From Dryomyza anilis (Eukaryota > Arthropoda > Insecta > Diptera > Dryomyzidae): a stretch of 64,000 bases of DNA. Positions 34,780-46,832 of this stretch are shown piece by piece. The stretch's first letter is position 1; every line of letters starts with the position of its first letter. The DNA lies in contig OX638132.1 in NCBI GenBank assembly GCA_951804985.1, positions 18,209,529 to 18,273,528 of the forward strand, given 5' to 3'. The position numbers and the translations under genes are program-made. The notes beneath the pieces were generated by a model, which was not told where the DNA came from, made no database searches, and worked only from the letters and a program-made list of their open reading frames with translations.

Positions 34780-35074
34780 TTTGGCACTACAGTCCTATAA
34801 GAACTTAGGCCGAGCTCTCTTACCATTTTGAGCTGTGCGTGTTATATTTGTACTCAAAGTGGTGGGACCTACAGTATATTGCCGAATCCGAACGGCGGGT
34901 GAGAGCTTTTCAAAGGCAATGTTTTACTCTCGAAGGTTTGCCATTTAATGCCGAGAGGTAGCACGGTATAGAAAAATGTTTCTATGAAAAGATGTTGTTA
35001 GCCCCAGTCCAGGCTTGAACCGGAGACATTTCGGCTCGCAGTCCAACGCACTAACCACTGAGCTACCGCGGCTA
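34780..35074 (-). repeat. tRNA-derived SINE, copy 2
   Basis: Read on minus, the head GCCGCGGTAGCTCAGTGG, TTAGTGCGTTGGACTGCGAG and CCGGTTCAAGCCTGG is a good tRNA 5' to TPsiC part with intact A box and B box GGTTCAAGCC. The body (from GGGGCTAACAAC to GTCCCACCAC) matches copy 1 at 24744, and a tail ends near TTGGCACTACAGTCC in plus sense. Transcribed by Pol III if active and moved by a partner LINE; which LINE is unknown. Confidence 0.85.
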
Positions 35075-35543
35075 CATAACTAATAAGTGCTATAATTGAT
35101 TATATACTCAGTTTTTTTCCTATTTCCTGACATTTTAATGATAAATGCTCATTCATTGCTGCGAAAAATATGGCTATACCGATTTGATAAATGTTTCAAT
35201 ATAGTATCTTGTCAAAGAATTTGAATATACCAACATTTCTAAAAATTTGAATCGAGAATGCAACGAGATTGAACTTTTTTATCGAAGTTATTCGAGAAAG
35301 CTTCGAGCCATTGAAGGTCTCCGAGACATGGCAGACTGGGTATGTATTTAAAATGCTAAGTAATAGGAAAAAAAACTTCAGTAAGAATAATCATACTTTC
35401 AGTATGAAGTTATGATATTTACAGACTATAATTTTTATTGAAAATTATTATATAAAACAGTACGAAAATGATAAAAAGTAAAGCATATTGAAAACAGTTA
35501 GTAATTTTTATAGACATATTGGACCATAAATCATGTTTATTAG
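35075..35543. other. Non-coding DNA
   Basis: 35250-35340 (CAACGAGATTGAACTTTTTT and TTATTCGAGAAAGCTTCGAG) resembles the CGATATCG-type degenerate repeat near 7850-7930 and 44000-44100. Confidence 0.45.
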
Positions 35544-36085
35544 ACATCTGCACAAGTGCATTTGAAACCCACATCATGATATTTACTTTGATTCAAAACA
35601 TTTACTGTCATCAACTAAATACTTGAAGTTCAAATGAATGTGTTGCTCACAACAACAAAGCACCAAGTACTGTCAAAACAAAACTGCAGTGAAGTTGTCT
35701 ATGATGATGTGCAATAAAAAATCAAATACTGACTTCAACTATATACTTGAAGTTCAAATGAATGTGTTGCTCACTACAACAAAGCACCAAGTACTGTCAA
35801 CACAAAACTGCAGTGAAGATGTATATGATGATGTGCAATAAAAAATCAAATACTGAACTGCTTATGACACCAAGAACTTAGTGCCTGTTCAGCGACAGTA
35901 TTTTCGTTTGGTTTTTATGTTTTGTCAGTACTTGACACTAATGAAACAGATAATGCAGTGAAGTGAAGTCGGCCGAGAGACTTCACCATAATAATGTCGA
36001 TTGTCATTTGCAAAAAGCATTCAAAACTGTAGAGTGCAGTATTACATATTTGCAGAAGAAACTTCAAAAACATTTGTGCAGATGT
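35544..36085. mobile_element. Inverted-end element with internal 124 bp duplication
   Basis: ACATCTGCACAA at 35544-35555 and TTGTGCAGATGT at 36074-36085 are perfect inverted ends with weaker matching further in. Inside, 35610-35733 and 35734-35857 are a tandem duplication (ACTTGAAGTT at 35621 and 35745, period 124). The word AAGTACTG and GCAGTGAAG also occur inverted near 35930-35970, so the interior partly folds. Non-coding. Confidence 0.6.
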
Positions 36086-37175
36086 ATATTGTTTATCATT
36101 AGATGCTAAATGCTAAAAAAAATAATTGAAAGTCTAGTCAAAAAATCAAAATTTTAAGAGTTTAGATATAAAAAATTGAAAAACGTATTTGTATATTTTC
36201 ACTTGTTAGTATTATGAAATTAGTCATGACAATTGAAAAAAAAACGCATTTAAAGGTTTTTAGAAAAGTATTTTTCAAGAGAACAATATTTATTATTCTA
36301 AAAAAAAAACAACAAAAAAACAAAAAAAAAACAAACCAAAACCAATCAAAATCAGCACCGGATAATTATAAAGAATAGGTGTATGGGAAAAATTGTCTTG
36401 CATAGTATTATTAAAAGTTCACACTGCACTCGACTCGATGATAGTGTGTGCAAAGACAAGAACCCACGATTCGTTTCCAGTCTCATTTGTCTAAAATTTG
36501 TATAACGTATTTCAAACGTTCCGAACGTTTGTTCAACTTTTTTTAGTATTCAAAAATTTATGCTGACAACAAAAAAAAATCTCAAATCGAGGGTACACAA
36601 CGTTTCGTTTGAACATGAATCAAAAATTGTACTATATTCAACCGATATTCAAACGAATTGTATCGGATAACGTTGTCACCGGGAAATGCATGATCTTTTT
36701 TAATGCCCAATGTAAGATGAACATTTTTCTACGAGGGCGCGCACATTATTCATATTTGGTACAAGTGAACATCAAAACTTTTGTGCTTGTGATTCTTTAT
36801 GTTTTCAGAAACGACGATCACAAATTTAGTGCTGCTTTCATACTCATCATGAAATATACAGACATTGCAACAATCTTTTGTGAAGAATGCACATTTTTTA
36901 CGGCTTTTAAATATATACAGATTATTGTAAAATGAAATAAAGAAAAAATCTTAACGAGTTTAGAAAAAACTCATGAAAAGTAATTTCAAGTAAAACATTT
37001 CAAATAAATGTTAAAAATCAATACACGCGTATTTTAAATAACTAACTAAGATTTTGTGAATCCAATGATATGGAGTGATATTATTAATATAAAGAATATT
37101 TTTATTATTTATTTTCGATAGTCTAATTGAGTTTGTTTTGTGGGTTCTACTATATATTCCAAATTTTAAGTAAAA
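36086..37175. other. Non-coding DNA, one weak open frame
   Basis: A 108-codon plus frame at 36609-36935 has ordinary amino-acid content but no recognisable domain, no good promoter and low-complexity neighbours; I do not call it a gene. AAACGTTCCGAACGTTT at ~36512 is a small palindrome. Confidence 0.4.
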
Positions 37176-38375
37176 TTCATGCAGAGGTTTTTTGTTTTTG
37201 TGTTTTTACTTTATTGTGTTTTTGGTTTTTTGTTCCACTTTTGTGTTTTTGCTTTTGATGTTGCACTTATGCTTTTGATTTGTGTCGTTACTTTTGTTTG
37301 TGTTTTTGTGCTTTTGTGTTTTGCTTTTGTGGTTTTGCATTTGTGTTTTGATTTTTGCTTTAATTTTCGTTTTGTTTTTGTGTTTTGGTTTTTGAGTTTT
37401 TATTGTTGTGTTTTTGTTTTAAGTGTATATGCTTTTGTGTTTTTACATTTATTTTTTTGTATTTGTTTTTGTTTTGTGTTTTTGCTTTTTGTGTTTTGCT
37501 TTTATGTTTTTGCTTTTGTGTTTTTACTTTTATTTTTAATTTTGTCTCGCATGACTCGTGGAAAGATTTTGTGTTTTTGCTTTTATGTTTTTGATTTTGT
37601 GTTGTTGCATTTATTTTTGTGTATTTGTTTTTGTTTTGTGTTTTTGCTTTTTGTGTTTTGCTTTTATGTTTTTGCTTGTGTGTTTTTCTTTTATTTTTAA
37701 TTTTGTGTTTTTTATTTTTTTATCTTTTGACCCGCATGACTCGTGGAAAGATTTTGTGTTTTGGCTTTTATGTTTTTATGTTTTTGATTTTGTGTTTTTG
37801 CTTTTATTTTTTATTTTGTGTTTTGCTTTTTTGTGTGTATTTGCTCTTGTTTTTGGTGTTTTGCTTTAGTTTTTGTGTTTTCGTTTGTCTTTGTGTTTTG
37901 CTTTTGTGTTTTTGCTTTTCTTTTTGTTACTGTTTTTGTTTTTTTGTCTTTGCTTTTGTTTTTGTATTTTTTCATTTGTGCTTTTTCTTCTGTGTTTTTG
38001 CCATTATTTCATTTTTGTTTTTGTGTCTTTGCTTTTGTTTTTTTGCTTTTGATTTTGTGTGTTTGCTTTTGATTTTGTGTTTTGCATTTGAGTTTTTCTT
38101 TTGATTTTTGTTTTCCTATGTATTTGTGTTTCAGTTTTATTGTTTTGATTATGTTTTTTGATTTGTTTTGTTTTCTTTTTGTTTTTGCTTTTATTTTTGT
38201 AGTTCTGCTTTTGTTACTTTTTTTTGCGTTTGTTTTTGTATTACCATCATTTGTTTTGTTTTTATTTTGTTTTTGTATGATTGCTTTAGTTCCTGCTTTT
38301 GCTTTTGTGTTTGATTTTGTGTTTGATTTCGTGTTTTGGCTTTTGTACTTTTTTTTCTGTATTTGAGTTGTTTTG
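37176..38375 (+). repeat. T/G-rich low-complexity tract (TTTTGTGTTTTTGC-like)
   Basis: 1.2 kb of irregular TTTTG, TTTTTGC and TTTTGTG words. A segment with GCATGACTCGTGGAAAGATT occurs twice (37548 and 37733, about 185 bp apart), showing internal tandem duplication. Phe/Val/Cys-rich frames in all plus frames result from the composition. A similar tract at 55510-56270 is followed by the same retroposon-like end. Confidence 0.85.
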
Positions 38376-38379
38376 TTTC

Positions 38380-38573
38380 ATATTCTTAGCTTGTGTATGT
38401 GCCAAGTTAAGTATTTTTGAAAGTATAGGTTGTCCTACGCCCTCTTGTCCAATACCACCCATATATAGTCTATGACACCCTCAGGACTCCATAGTAAATC
38501 GGTTCAGCAGTTTAGACGTGATGCTGGAACAAACAGACAGACCGACTGACTGATAGACGGACCAAGAGTTTTA
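38380..38573 (+). mobile_element. Retroposon-like 3' end, copy 1
   Basis: Contains GGACTCCATAGTA, ATCGGTTCAGCAGTTTAGAC, GTGATGCTGGAACAAACAGA and AGTTTTATATATATAGATAG, shared almost word for word with 56271-56425. A sequence ending in TATATATAGATA that then expands as a microsatellite is typical of LINE or SINE 3' tails. The rest of the element is not recognisable. Confidence 0.65.
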
Positions 38574-39177
<604 letters not shown>

Positions 39178-40438
39178 TATGGGACGATCATAAGCAAAAA
39201 AGTATTGTTATGGTAATTTATAAATTTTATTATTTTGTCCATGGTTGTTTATCATCATAATATCAATGCATTGCAGAGAACGCGTTTTACCCACATCTTG
39301 TATTATAGCGACCAGAGTTTTCTCATAAAATATTATAAAAGTCATTAGCGAAACATAACCTCACAAATGACAATAGACAATAGACAATAGACAACAGCAA
39401 AGGATATGTTGAGTGCCATATAATTGAGAGTGCACTGGTTGCAGCATAATGGAAATACAAACAATCTTACAAAGTCCTTTTGGGGTAGGCATCCTATGGG
39501 AAATTTACAGCGCTGCATATAATCCTTTTGCGCTTTCGTACAACGCAAAGGACAATTTGTTGGCTGACAATTTTGATGTTTTGTTGACAGCAACATTTGT
39601 TCAATTTATTTGTAAAGCTGGCAAGCAGTCAGGCACCAACGAACCAACACGTCAAACAGTATTCATTGTTGGCATACATGTCCTTGCAAAGTACTTATTT
39701 TGGTTGAAACACTGCGCGCACTCACTCAATCACCAAGTCACTGTTGCAGTCAGTAAGTCAGTCAGCCGATCGTCCATACAAAGCCAATGGCTTTGTTATT
39801 ACTGTTGCTGTTATGTCGCATCAATTGCTTGCAATATCCTTTTTAGTATTCAAAGTGACAGCCGAAGCGCATGAAGTACTTCAATTCGAAGTCTTGTCCG
39901 TGATCGCCACACTGCGTATGGCGTAAATCGTGGGGACGGCAGTGCACTTTTGTGTCATTCATCGCATCAATGGCAGCACATAGTATGGACTACGTTGTAT
40001 GCATTATGTATTATGGTTTTGCGCGCAGTGCGTCAGAATTGCAAAATAATTTACTTCCATTTTCTTTATGTTTTTATTTTTTTGATTATAGAATAAATAA
40101 AGTTTAATACCTGCACATTTACTTACAATTATTTTAAAGTTCAACCGTGTGCCCTTCCTTCTTTTAAAATAATTCGTCCCTTTGAAACAAAAATTTAGTT
40201 GTACGGTACTCTGTGTATGCACATCACTGACTGCCTATATTGACCTAATATTTAAAAAGAAAAACATATTTAGTGTAATAATTAACTCTCAATTCACTCT
40301 CAATAACACTAGGCTACCAGTATCCGATTTGTTCCTATCCAAACACTTTTGTTCGATATTCCGATGAATTCCAAGATTCTTATTTCCACGGAAGGAAAAA
40401 ATTTCTAAAATTCAAAAGGAATCAAGAACTATACGGAA
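39178..40438. other. Non-coding DNA, GC-richer at 39440-39990
   Basis: A 141-codon plus frame (39449-39874) crosses the GC-richer part, but the product is a mixture without domain, and the bases look like the conserved intergenic DNA seen elsewhere in the window. Not called as a gene. Confidence 0.4.
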
Positions 40439-40870
40439 TGATATACAGCTAAACAGAAAATTTCTTAATTTTAAGAAACAGATCTACTTAGTTGTCAAAA
40501 ATGTAACTAAGTGGAATTTTTCTTATTATACAGAAATGTATATCTTAATTTTAAGAAACGGATCTACTTAGTAGTCAAAAAAAAACTAAGTGAAATTTGT
40601 CTTATTATACAGAAATGTATATCTTAATTATCAAAAAAAGTAATTGAATGAAATTATTCTTGATATGCAGAAATGTACTTCTTCGGTATCAAAAAAGTAA
40701 CTAAGTGAAATTATTCTTGATATACATATATTAATTTCTTAGATATCAAAAAGTAACTAAGTCAAATTATTCTTATTATGCAGAAATGTATTTCTTAGGT
40801 ATCAAAAAGCGGAACTAAATGAAATTATTCTTGATATGCAGATATTAATTTCTTAGGTATCCAAAATTTT
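40439..40870 (+). repeat. Degenerate minisatellite, period 57-79 bp
   Basis: CAGAAATGTA-like landmarks lie at about 40531, 40610, 40668, 40724, 40781 and 40838: one step of 79 bp and then 56-58 bp steps. Units share AAAAAGTAACTAAGTGAAAT and ATTATTCTTGATATGCAG. The later units have lost about 20 bp. Confidence 0.85.
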
Positions 40871-41256
40871 GAGTGTTAATTTTGGTTTATAATCAATAAA
40901 TTAACTTTTCAAAATCTAGTAGAATAATACTTGTTTACTTTACTTTTACCTAAGTAATTTGCTTTTTTATTTAATACTCAGATCATTAAGTCTTTTATCT
41001 TAGTAATAATAATCAGATCATTAATTCTAGAATTTTATTGGTATTTTATTGTTTTAAGTCAAATTCAACTGCTCTTCATTCAAGCCGAATTCCTCACGAG
41101 TTTTAAATGCTTATTTTCCTACGTGCCATTCACAGTTTTTGAATATTGCTAATTTTTTTTTTTTAATACATAAAAGTAATAAATGGCAATTCTCGTGTTT
41201 TTCGGTATATTTCAGTATATATTGGATGATGCATCGTTTTGAATTGACAAGAAGTA
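40871..41256. other. AT-rich DNA before the mariner
   Basis: No gene or repeat recognised. Confidence 0.45.
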
Positions 41257-42135
41257 AAGGGTTTTTCAATAAGAGCGCTACAAAAGTTATTCTTTATTCC
41301 TGTAAAAGTACGTTCGATGCCATTATGTATGGAACTCGATTTCTTTTGCATGGCCACCACGGACACGCTTGCAATAGTCCAGACGCTGAACCCAATTTTC
41401 GACGGTTCTCAAGCATAAATCGGCCGATACTGCTGCAATTTCACGTTCGATATTCGTACGAAGTTCATCAATCGTCGCTGGCTTGTTGGCATAGACCATA
41501 GACTTGACGTAGCCCCACAGGAAATAGTCTAACGGCATCAAATCGCATGACCGAGGCGGCCTATCGACTGGACCATTCCGTGATATAACACGTTCTCCAA
41601 ACTTGATTTCCAATAAATTGATTGTGGCATTCGCTGTGTGGCTTGTGGCGCCGTCCTGTAGGAACCACATGTCCTCCAAGTCCATATCATCCAATTGGGG
41701 CCAAAAATATTCGGTTATCATTGAACGGTAGCGATTCCCATTCACAGTAACGTGCCGGTCTTGATCATCACGGAAGAAGTACGGTCCAATGAAGCCGCCG
41801 GCCCATAAACCGCACCAAACCGTAATTTTTTCGGGATGCAATGATGACTCATGAAGTACGTGTGGATAGCTGTCTGACCAATAACGCATATTTTGTTTAT
41901 TGACGAAGCCATTCAGCCAGAAATGAGCCTCATCGCTGAAGATGATTTTTCGAATTTTTACTACCGAATTTCGATAGTAAATTTTAATAATTTCGACTCG
42001 TTGTTGGCCGTATATATTTCCATTATGAAATGGCAAACCTTACTGAAGAGAAATGTCAAAAGAGCGACAAGAAATATGGCGTCGTTTGCTGTCCCTGTCG
42101 CTCTACTTTTGTAGCGTCCCTGTTGAAAAACCCTT
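41257..42135 (-). mobile_element. DD41D (rosa-type) mariner with internal deletion
   Basis: 879 bp between TA duplications (41255-41256 and 42136-42137). Ends are AAGGGTTTTTCAA and TTGAAAAACCCTT, continuing with GCTACAAAAGT and ACTTTTGTAGC after a seven-base mismatch block. A full element of this family should be about 1.3 kb, so about a third is missing, all from the 5' part of the transposase. The relatives at 14027 and 23867 are shorter still. Confidence 0.9.
41323..42036 (-). pseudogene. Mariner transposase lacking its DNA-binding domain
   Basis: The 237-residue frame is open and holds the complete catalytic part: D35 in IIFSDEAHFW, D128 in WFLQDGATSHTA and D170 in CDLMPLDYFLWG. There are 41 residues between the second and third aspartates, which is the DD41D arrangement of the rosa mariners first named from Ceratitis rosa. 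The N-terminus keeps about 25 residues (YGQQRVEIIKIYYRNS) of the first helix-turn-helix and then jumps straight to IRKIIFSDEAHF; the second helix-turn-helix, linker and WVPHEL-like region are gone. Fusion at the deletion is in frame, so a catalytic-only protein could be made but should not bind the ends properly. Confidence 0.85.
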
Positions 42136-43416
42136 TACATTCTTTTTCGAAAATCCAAAAACTCTGACATTCAGAAACACACACAAAGCTAATTAGTTCA
42201 TTTCTTTGAATTATGAAATTCATATAAACATATATTGTTCAAATAAATTGTGACTTATTTGTAAATGTTATTTTACTTTTTGTAAGCATTATCTGTATCA
42301 TTAATTTGTTTCTACATTTTAATATGTTCTCTAGTTGTAAATGTTTGTCAATGCGTTTTTCTCGTCAACTGGTTTAAATTGTGTTGCATCTTGTCCTCCT
42401 AATTTTCCATCGACAACAACATTCTGCCATCAACAACTTTTACAAATTAAGACAAAGTAGACATCAGTAGAGCAAAGGCAGCTGCTTCATTTTAAACCAA
42501 CACAAGGACCTATACGTACACCTTTAGTAGTCCGGCCACTACTGTTCAAACAGCGCCCACATGTATACTGAAAAAAATATTGTGTTACAAAGAAGAAAAA
42601 AATGTCTTAGATATAATTTGTATTTGTTTTACGTCCAAAGACATTTACTTTTTTGGGAGACAGTTGCAAGTGAATTGAATACATGGGAGGTGCAACTTAC
42701 ACTTGTTTCCATAAATGACAAGACTTACAATAGGTAATTTGCAGCATCTTTGGAGAGCCGAAATAACTTCATAAATCGCGAATCGGAAATAAGAAATGAG
42801 CCCGCTGAGTCCCTTAACCGACGCCTCTTAAAACGCATCTTATTGAATACGAATTCAATTGCGTATTGTTTTATACATAATTTTTATAAAATTTGCTTTA
42901 AATATTTTGTAAATAACTGAAAAAACAGATGTCAAATGTTCAAATTTCAAAAGTTTCTTTTCGATTTTTGTGCCAGATTCAAATCAGACCGTTTTTAAAT
43001 GATCACTTCGTACAGAAACAATAAATATCGCACAATCGACAATAATGGAACGAAACGACGTGACGTCACAGAAATCGACAATTTGTCGAATATGCTACAG
43101 AAACGAGCTATAGTAGGCTAAATTTTATGACTTTGTCACAGATATTTTGAATTAAAAGTTCAGGTTTGACACGCACATTTTTGTGTCCCATCTAGGGAAT
43201 GGAACACCCCGTCCAACTTTCAAGATTCCTATGTGTAAGGGTTTGTAGTGGGCGTTTATCGATCAGTACTGTGTAGGATAGGAATACGATGTAGGATTTC
43301 ATGAGATCAAATAGTGTGAAAATCCTATTTGTCATTGTTGTTACTGATCATTTCTACCGGAATAAATATTAATAAGGAAATAGGTTACTACTTATAAGAC
43401 AACGATTGCACTTGAA
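42136..43416. other. Non-coding DNA
   Basis: No supported gene or repeat in 1.3 kb. Confidence 0.45.
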
Positions 43417-43838
43417 TTCACCAACTAGCAGTATTCATCATATTGATGATTTCATTCATTGAACTAAAATCGTATTTTTTCAGTGTTTTTCATTTTTAAT
43501 ATTTTTTATATCATCAAATTTCATCAAAATTGGTCTCCATTTACACATTTACGTATTTGTAATTCTTGTAAGATATATGATATTTAAATGATTATGGTTT
43601 GATGAACAAAATTCATCAATATGCTGTTCACTTATTCATTAATATGATGAAATGGAGGCTTCGAATAATTAGCAATTATATATTAAAAATCATTTAAGAA
43701 TTATAAAAACATAAATGTGTAAATGTAGACAAATTTGTGTTTGAAATTTGATGATAAAAAATATTGAAAATGAAAAAAATTTTAAAAATACGATTTTATT
43801 TCAATTCATCAATATGATGAATCCCGGTAGTTGTTGAA
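43417..43838. mobile_element. Fold-back MITE with about 170 bp arms
   Basis: TTCACCAACTAGCAGTATTC at the left matches, inverted, GAATCCCGGTAGTTGTTGAA at the right. The pairing continues through CATCATATTGATGA, AAAATCGTATTTTT, CATCAAATTTCA and CATTTACACATTTA, leaving only ~80 bp unpaired. Shorter possible relatives are at ~22383-22500 and ~58270-58460. Non-coding. Confidence 0.8.
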
Positions 43839-44317
43839 ATTTTTTGGTTAATTTTTTTGTGTGTTTACAATGATTAAGAATTCAAAAATTTTGAAATTAG
43901 TTAGTTACTACTATTATTAACAGGAAATAATCGTCTGTAATGCAAGAAGTATATTCGCGATTACTTTTTTTTAGAGCCAAGTTAATGTGTCGCTTCCCAG
44001 GCTGCCATGTCTCGAAAACCTTCGATATTCGGATTTCGATGACTCGAAGCTTTCACAAACTAACTTTGATATCCAAGTTCGAACTCGTAGCAAAATCGCT
44101 TCTAATTTACAACATTTAAGAACAATATACGATATTTAAACATTTATCATATCGATATCGCTATATTTTCGAAGCAATCTCGAACGTTGATTATTATTTT
44201 TTATTCTTCGATATCGTTTGGATTTTAAACAACTCCTCGTACAGAGAAAACACCGATAGAACTATTGGATATCTACCAATTTGGCGTATTGATATTGTTA
44301 CGAGAAGTGTTTCGATA
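43839..44317. other. Non-coding DNA with TTCGATATC words
   Basis: 43990-44310 is the same class of degenerate sequence (TCGATATCG, CTCGAAGCTTTC, CATGTCTCGAAAACC) as 7590-7930 and 35250-35340. Confidence 0.45.
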
Positions 44318-44778
44318 TCCCTAGTGGAAATTTGCCCGATGCGCCATCGGGAAATGATCGGGGTTTCGTGAGGTCACCCCTATTAGAGCAAATATGATCA
44401 TTGCCTTGTCATGCCCTTACCATGCTCACCATAGCAGGGTTTACATTATCTAAACAGCCCATGGTCCCGATCAAAGCTACATTAGTGGTTCCTCATAAAG
44501 AAGTTTTCATCGGGCAATGATCAGGTTTCAATGAGGTATGATATTTTATTTCATCGGGTATTTGTAGTGCTTTCGTATGCTCATGTTTTAACAAGGCAAT
44601 GGTCAGATAAATAATGATATGGGGAATTACCCGATCAGTACATGATCATTGCCTGAGGTGAGTACATGATCAGGACACTGCGTTACAAGGACATCGTGGG
44701 CCTCGTCATATCCCGATCATCTCAAATAATGACATGATCAGTTCATGAGCATGGCCCTACCAAAATTTCTACTAGGGA
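44318..44778 (+). mobile_element. MITE with TCCCTAGTAGAAATTT ends, copy 2
   Basis: 461 bp, same orientation as the copy at 13083 and the reverse of the one at 45987. Ends TCCCTAGTGGAAATTTGCC and AAATTTCTACTAGGGA. Copies 2 and 3 have exactly the same length and are closer to each other than to copy 1. Confidence 0.9.
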
Positions 44779-45986
44779 TCGTGTGTATTCTCCTGCAACT
44801 TGAACAATATCGAAACGATCGACATACTGAGTTAATATAAATAATTTTTGTGTTATAACTATAAACTCCATTTAATTTATTCTGAGTTTAAGAAATTTGT
44901 CCGGACAAGTTTCGTACGTCTTCAATAGGTAATATTTTAAATAATTTGTTACTCATAATTTTACAAAGATATTTTTTGTTGTGTAGTTGTACTCTGGACC
45001 TGCTGCTGCTTCTGTGTAGACAGCAACATTACGGGCAGCTACTTTGGTCCTGTCTGCTCATTTAAAATGCCACATTTTATTAAAACACACACACACAAAC
45101 ACAAATTGGACACACAAATTGGACAGAATACACAAACACAATCTGCGAAACATTGGCATGTTTGAGCTTTGTATGTGTCTGACCATCCACACTCCCGTAC
45201 GTCCGTCCTTCCGTCCGTCCGCCCGTCTGTGTCTGCATGTGTGTGACAACAAATATCAGCAACAACCTAAAAACTTTCAAATAAATTAAACTAAGCTAAT
45301 AAACCTACCTCACAACAAACGCACGAGCAGGACTTTTACTTTAAACCCTACCAACTTTGAAATCCCCAAACATAGCTACTAACAAAACACAAACACATTC
45401 GTATAAAAAGCATTACATTCTTTTTAAAGCAAAAATAAATAACAGTACGCACACGTACAAACAAGCACAGCCCCATAAAATAGACTAAGAGCGTCCTTTT
45501 TCTGTTCCTTTTTTAAGGCTCGCAAAGACAACTCATAATTCTTGCGCTATAGTGTTTTTTTTTTTTTGTACATATTTGGGAACACATTTGGCGTGCACGC
45601 ACTGCTTTGTATTTGTTAATGTTTTTCATATATTTAGTTGTTTTCTTTTTTGTATGCTTTTGAAATATTTTTCATTCATGTCGCATCATCATCAGTATCA
45701 TGTATGGCGCAATACATTATCCTTTAGCTGACTTGTTCGGAGCCCAAGTGGAAGTTACAGGGTGTTTGAAATTCTACGCAGATGGTTAATGTTGTTTTAA
45801 TATTAGAATTGTGTTTTTTGAAAATAAAATATATGATTTTAAAAAGCACATATTTTTACAATTTTTAATTTTATACATTATTCTTTAAAGTATTAACATT
45901 TTTATTTAAACATTATTTTTAAAAGTATACAGATTTTTACGTAAATATATAAAACATTTAATAATTGATCAAAAAATAATTTATTA
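44779..45986. other. Non-coding DNA between two inverted MITE copies
   Basis: Holds a CA-rich stretch (45085-45120) and CCGTCCGTCC words (45200-45230). No gene. Confidence 0.5.
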
Positions 45987-46447
45987 TCCCTAGTAGAAAT
46001 TTTGGTAGGGCCATGCTCATGAACTGATCATGTCATTATTTGAGATGATCGGGATATGACGAGGCCCACGATGTCCTTGTAACGCAGTGTCCTGATCATG
46101 TACTCACCTCAGGCAATGATCATGTACTGATCGGGTAATTCCCCATATCATTATTTATCTGACCATTGCCTTGTTAAAACATGAGCATACGAAAGCACTA
46201 CAAATACCCTATGACATAAAATATCATACCTCATTGAAACCTGATCATAGCCCGATGAAAATTTCTTTATGAGGAACAACTAATGTAGCTTTGATCGGGA
46301 CCATTGGCTGTGTAGATAATGTAAACCCTGCTATGGTGAGCATGATAAGGGCATGACAAGGCAATGATCATATTTGCTCTAATAGGGGTTACCTGACGAA
46401 ACCCCGATTATTTCCCGATGGCGCATCGGGCAAATTTTTACTAGGGA
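45987..46447 (-). mobile_element. MITE with TCCCTAGTAGAAATTT ends, copy 3
   Basis: 461 bp in the opposite orientation to copies 1 and 2, starting with the end that carries AAATTTTGGTAGGGCC. With copy 2 it makes a 461 bp inverted repeat with a 1208 bp loop. Confidence 0.9.
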
Positions 46448-46832
46448 TATAACAATAATTGCAATTAATAATTTTTTGATCATTTTTGTTGCCTAAAATC
46501 AAGAATTAAGCATTTTTACTAGACACATAATAGAGATTTGTTTCGCAAAATATCTTATTCGGTTCTCTCAACAGCTTCGTCGGTTGTTATTGTCAAAAAT
46601 AAAAGCGATGTAGTTTGGAAAACAACCAATTTCGAACAGCTTTAGAAAAATTATTGGAAGCGCTAACCGAATATGGTTGTTCTGGTTGTTCTGCACACAT
46701 ATTTGTAGAAAATTCGTTTAAACCTAATGAAGTTGGTTGTTACAACTAACCAATTCGTTCTTCCAACCTCCTGCCAAAAGAGGATTTATCTGTGAGTCAT
46801 TTAGTACTTAATCCTATTGGTTCAGACTAGAG
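46448..46832. other. Non-coding DNA with GGTTGTT words
   Basis: 46560-46760 repeats GGTTGTT/AACAACC irregularly. No gene. Confidence 0.45.

Noticed and set aside
34999..35074. Functional tRNA gene on minus
   Set aside because: A and B boxes are good, but the 3' half does not pair with the 5' end and runs into the SINE body.
36609..36935. 108-codon plus frame
   Set aside because: Ordinary-looking product but nothing else supports a gene.
37179..38366. Phe/Val/Cys-rich frames up to 173 codons resembling membrane proteins
   Set aside because: They are translations of T/G-rich low-complexity DNA in several frames; no start context or conserved polar residues.
39449..39874. 141-codon plus frame
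   Set aside because: No recognisable family, no promoter at standard spacing, and overlapping minus frame; probably intergenic.
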